Assembly (NCBI GenBank): GCA_023269335.1
Contig: JAHFTM010000096.1
Location: forward strand, 1 to 7,052
From: Chlamydiia bacterium
Lineage (GTDB): Bacteria; Chlamydiota; Chlamydiia; Chlamydiales; FEN-1388
Reading direction: 5' to 3'
Length of the DNA: 7,052 nt
Part shown: positions 6,426 to 7,052 of the stretch, piece after piece
Numbering within the stretch: the first letter of the stretch is position 1
Layout of the letters: each line of letters opens with the position of its first letter
Notes under the pieces: generated by a model
What the model was told of the DNA's origin: nothing
The model's database searches: none
What the model saw: the letters and a program-made list of their open reading frames with translations, nothing else
Made by a program: the position numbers and the translations under genes

Positions 6426-6596
6426 ATGAACACAACACAAAATGCAATTGTTACTGCTACCACAACTTACCAAACAGCCTGTGAAGCAAGTGATACAGGA
6501 GCTAAGGGAGAATTGCAAGCAAGAATAGTTACTTCTTTATCTGCCAAAACAGCTTTGAGTACGCATGTTGCTTTCTTTACTGATTGGTACTATTAG
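6426..6596 (+). CDS. Small Thr/Ala-rich protein of unknown function (56 residues)
   Basis: A short gene, easily missed by length cut-offs. It runs from ATG 6426 to TAG 6594-6596 and has a good AGGAG ribosome site. The product begins MNTTQNAIVTATTTYQ and ends FFTDWYY. It contains 12 Thr and 9 Ala in 56 residues, one cysteine (C19), and no signal peptide or obvious membrane helix. A middle stretch (AKGELQARIVTSLSAKTALS, about 26-45) looks helical. I do not recognise a family. Its stop overlaps the stop of the opposite-strand sthA gene: TAG on the plus strand and TAA on the minus strand share the bases TTAG (6593-6596). It is divergent from the 228-residue gene, 75 bp away. It could be an intact small protein or the remnant of a longer gene; the ribosome site favours the former. 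Confidence 0.55.
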   Translation: MNTTQNAIVTATTTYQTACEASDTGAKGELQARIVTSLSAKTALSTHVAFFTDWYY

Positions 6597-7052
6597 CGGA
6601 AACGTTTGATTTTATTTAAGCCGTTAAGAGCTGCTACTCGATAACCCTCAGCATAGGTGGGGTAGTTAAAGACCTGGTCAATAAAAAAGTCAATCCGTGC
6701 ATGAAAATTCATGGCCACCTGGCCAATGTGCACGGTTTCTGTTGCTCCACGCCCGATGATATGCACACCTAAAAGTTCCAGAGTATCTGCATGAAAAATG
6801 AGCTTCACAAGACCAACATTCGTTCCATCAATATGACCACGGGCAATTTCATAGTAATAAGCGCGGCCTACCTCATAACGAAAGCCCATTTCTTTCACAT
6901 CTTCTTCTGTATAACCACAAGTAGAAATTTCTGGAATACTATAGATACCTACGGGATAGACGCTGGGGAAAAGGTGTGTTTCAGAGCCAAAAGGATGACG
7001 AGCTGCAAGGCGCCCCTGCTCCATGCTTGTAGATGCAAGGCATGGCCCACCA
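6593..7052 (-). CDS. sthA: Soluble pyridine nucleotide transhydrogenase, C-terminal third
   Basis: The enzyme is a cytosolic FAD flavoprotein that moves hydride between NADPH and NAD+. The frame stays open to the right edge, so the start lies outside the window; the methionine at 7024 is internal. The 152 visible codons begin GGPCLASTSMEQGRLAA, matching the end of the FAD domain (PxLASxxxxQGRxAA), and continue through the dimerisation domain: PVGIYSIPEISTCGYTEEDV, YEVGRAYYYEIARGHIDG, LGVHIIGRGATETVHIGQ and FNYPTYAEGYRVAALNGLN. The last motif separates SthA from dihydrolipoamide dehydrogenase and glutathione reductase, which carry a catalytic His in HPTxxE; here it is NYPTxxE, as in SthA of E. 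coli as I remember it. The ending KIKRFR is a few residues longer than in E. coli. Its stop overlaps that of the 56-residue gene, so transcription converges. Confidence 0.93.
   Translation of the reverse strand, partial: GGPCLASTSMEQGRLAARHPFGSETHLFPSVYPVGIYSIPEISTCGYTEEDVKEMGFRYEVGRAYYYEIARGHIDGTNVGLVKLIFHADTLELLGVHIIGRGATETVHIGQVAMNFHARIDFFIDQVFNYPTYAEGYRVAALNGLNKIKRFR

Noticed and set aside
6593..7024. Complete 143-residue protein starting at the ATG at 7024
   Set aside because: The frame stays open upstream to the window edge, and those residues (GGPCLASTS) continue the SthA alignment, so this ATG is internal.

Overview
The window comes from a bacterium of the phylum Chlamydiota, most likely one of the amoeba- or arthropod-associated families rather than Chlamydia itself. 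The main evidence is the clpB product (2599..5193). From memory, stretches such as [24 protein letters not shown] and [17 protein letters not shown] read like chlamydial ClpB. The other genes do not resemble the Chlamydiaceae gene set known to me. Coding DNA has moderate-to-low GC. Intergenic DNA is very AT-rich: about 88% A+T at 2401-2500 and about 94% at 5241-5320.

Layout: (1) The left edge holds the first 92 codons of an unrecognised minus-strand gene. (2) A 288-bp divergent intergenic region contains palindromes and a likely promoter. (3) 567-1034 encodes a small exported NTF2-like (SnoaL/DUF4440-type) protein. (4) 1039-2385, minus strand, encodes a TPR protein with an unrecognised N-terminal domain; its start codon lies at the foot of a 9-bp inverted repeat that encloses the ribosome binding site. 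(5) clpB encodes the AAA+ disaggregase. (6) An AT-rich spacer with repeated AATTATTT blocks leads into three genes without recognisable families: a 103-residue six-cysteine protein (plus), a 228-residue protein with a CPNC motif and a long hydrophobic segment (minus), and a 56-residue Thr/Ala-rich protein (plus). (7) The right edge holds the C-terminal third of a soluble pyridine nucleotide transhydrogenase (sthA, minus).

Gene strands run -,+,-,+,+,-,+,-, so there is no clear operon. Three pairs end tail to tail with gaps of 4 bp, 17 bp and a 4-bp overlap, none with an evident hairpin terminator. The recognisable genes are housekeeping or stress genes: protein disaggregation, and NADH/NADPH balance. 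The part most likely to hold undescribed biology is the orphan block between clpB and sthA (5335-6596), where two of the three proteins are cysteine-rich and one has an Inc-like hydrophobic profile. No function can be assigned to it from sequence alone. No RNA gene, CRISPR array, transposon or attachment site was seen.
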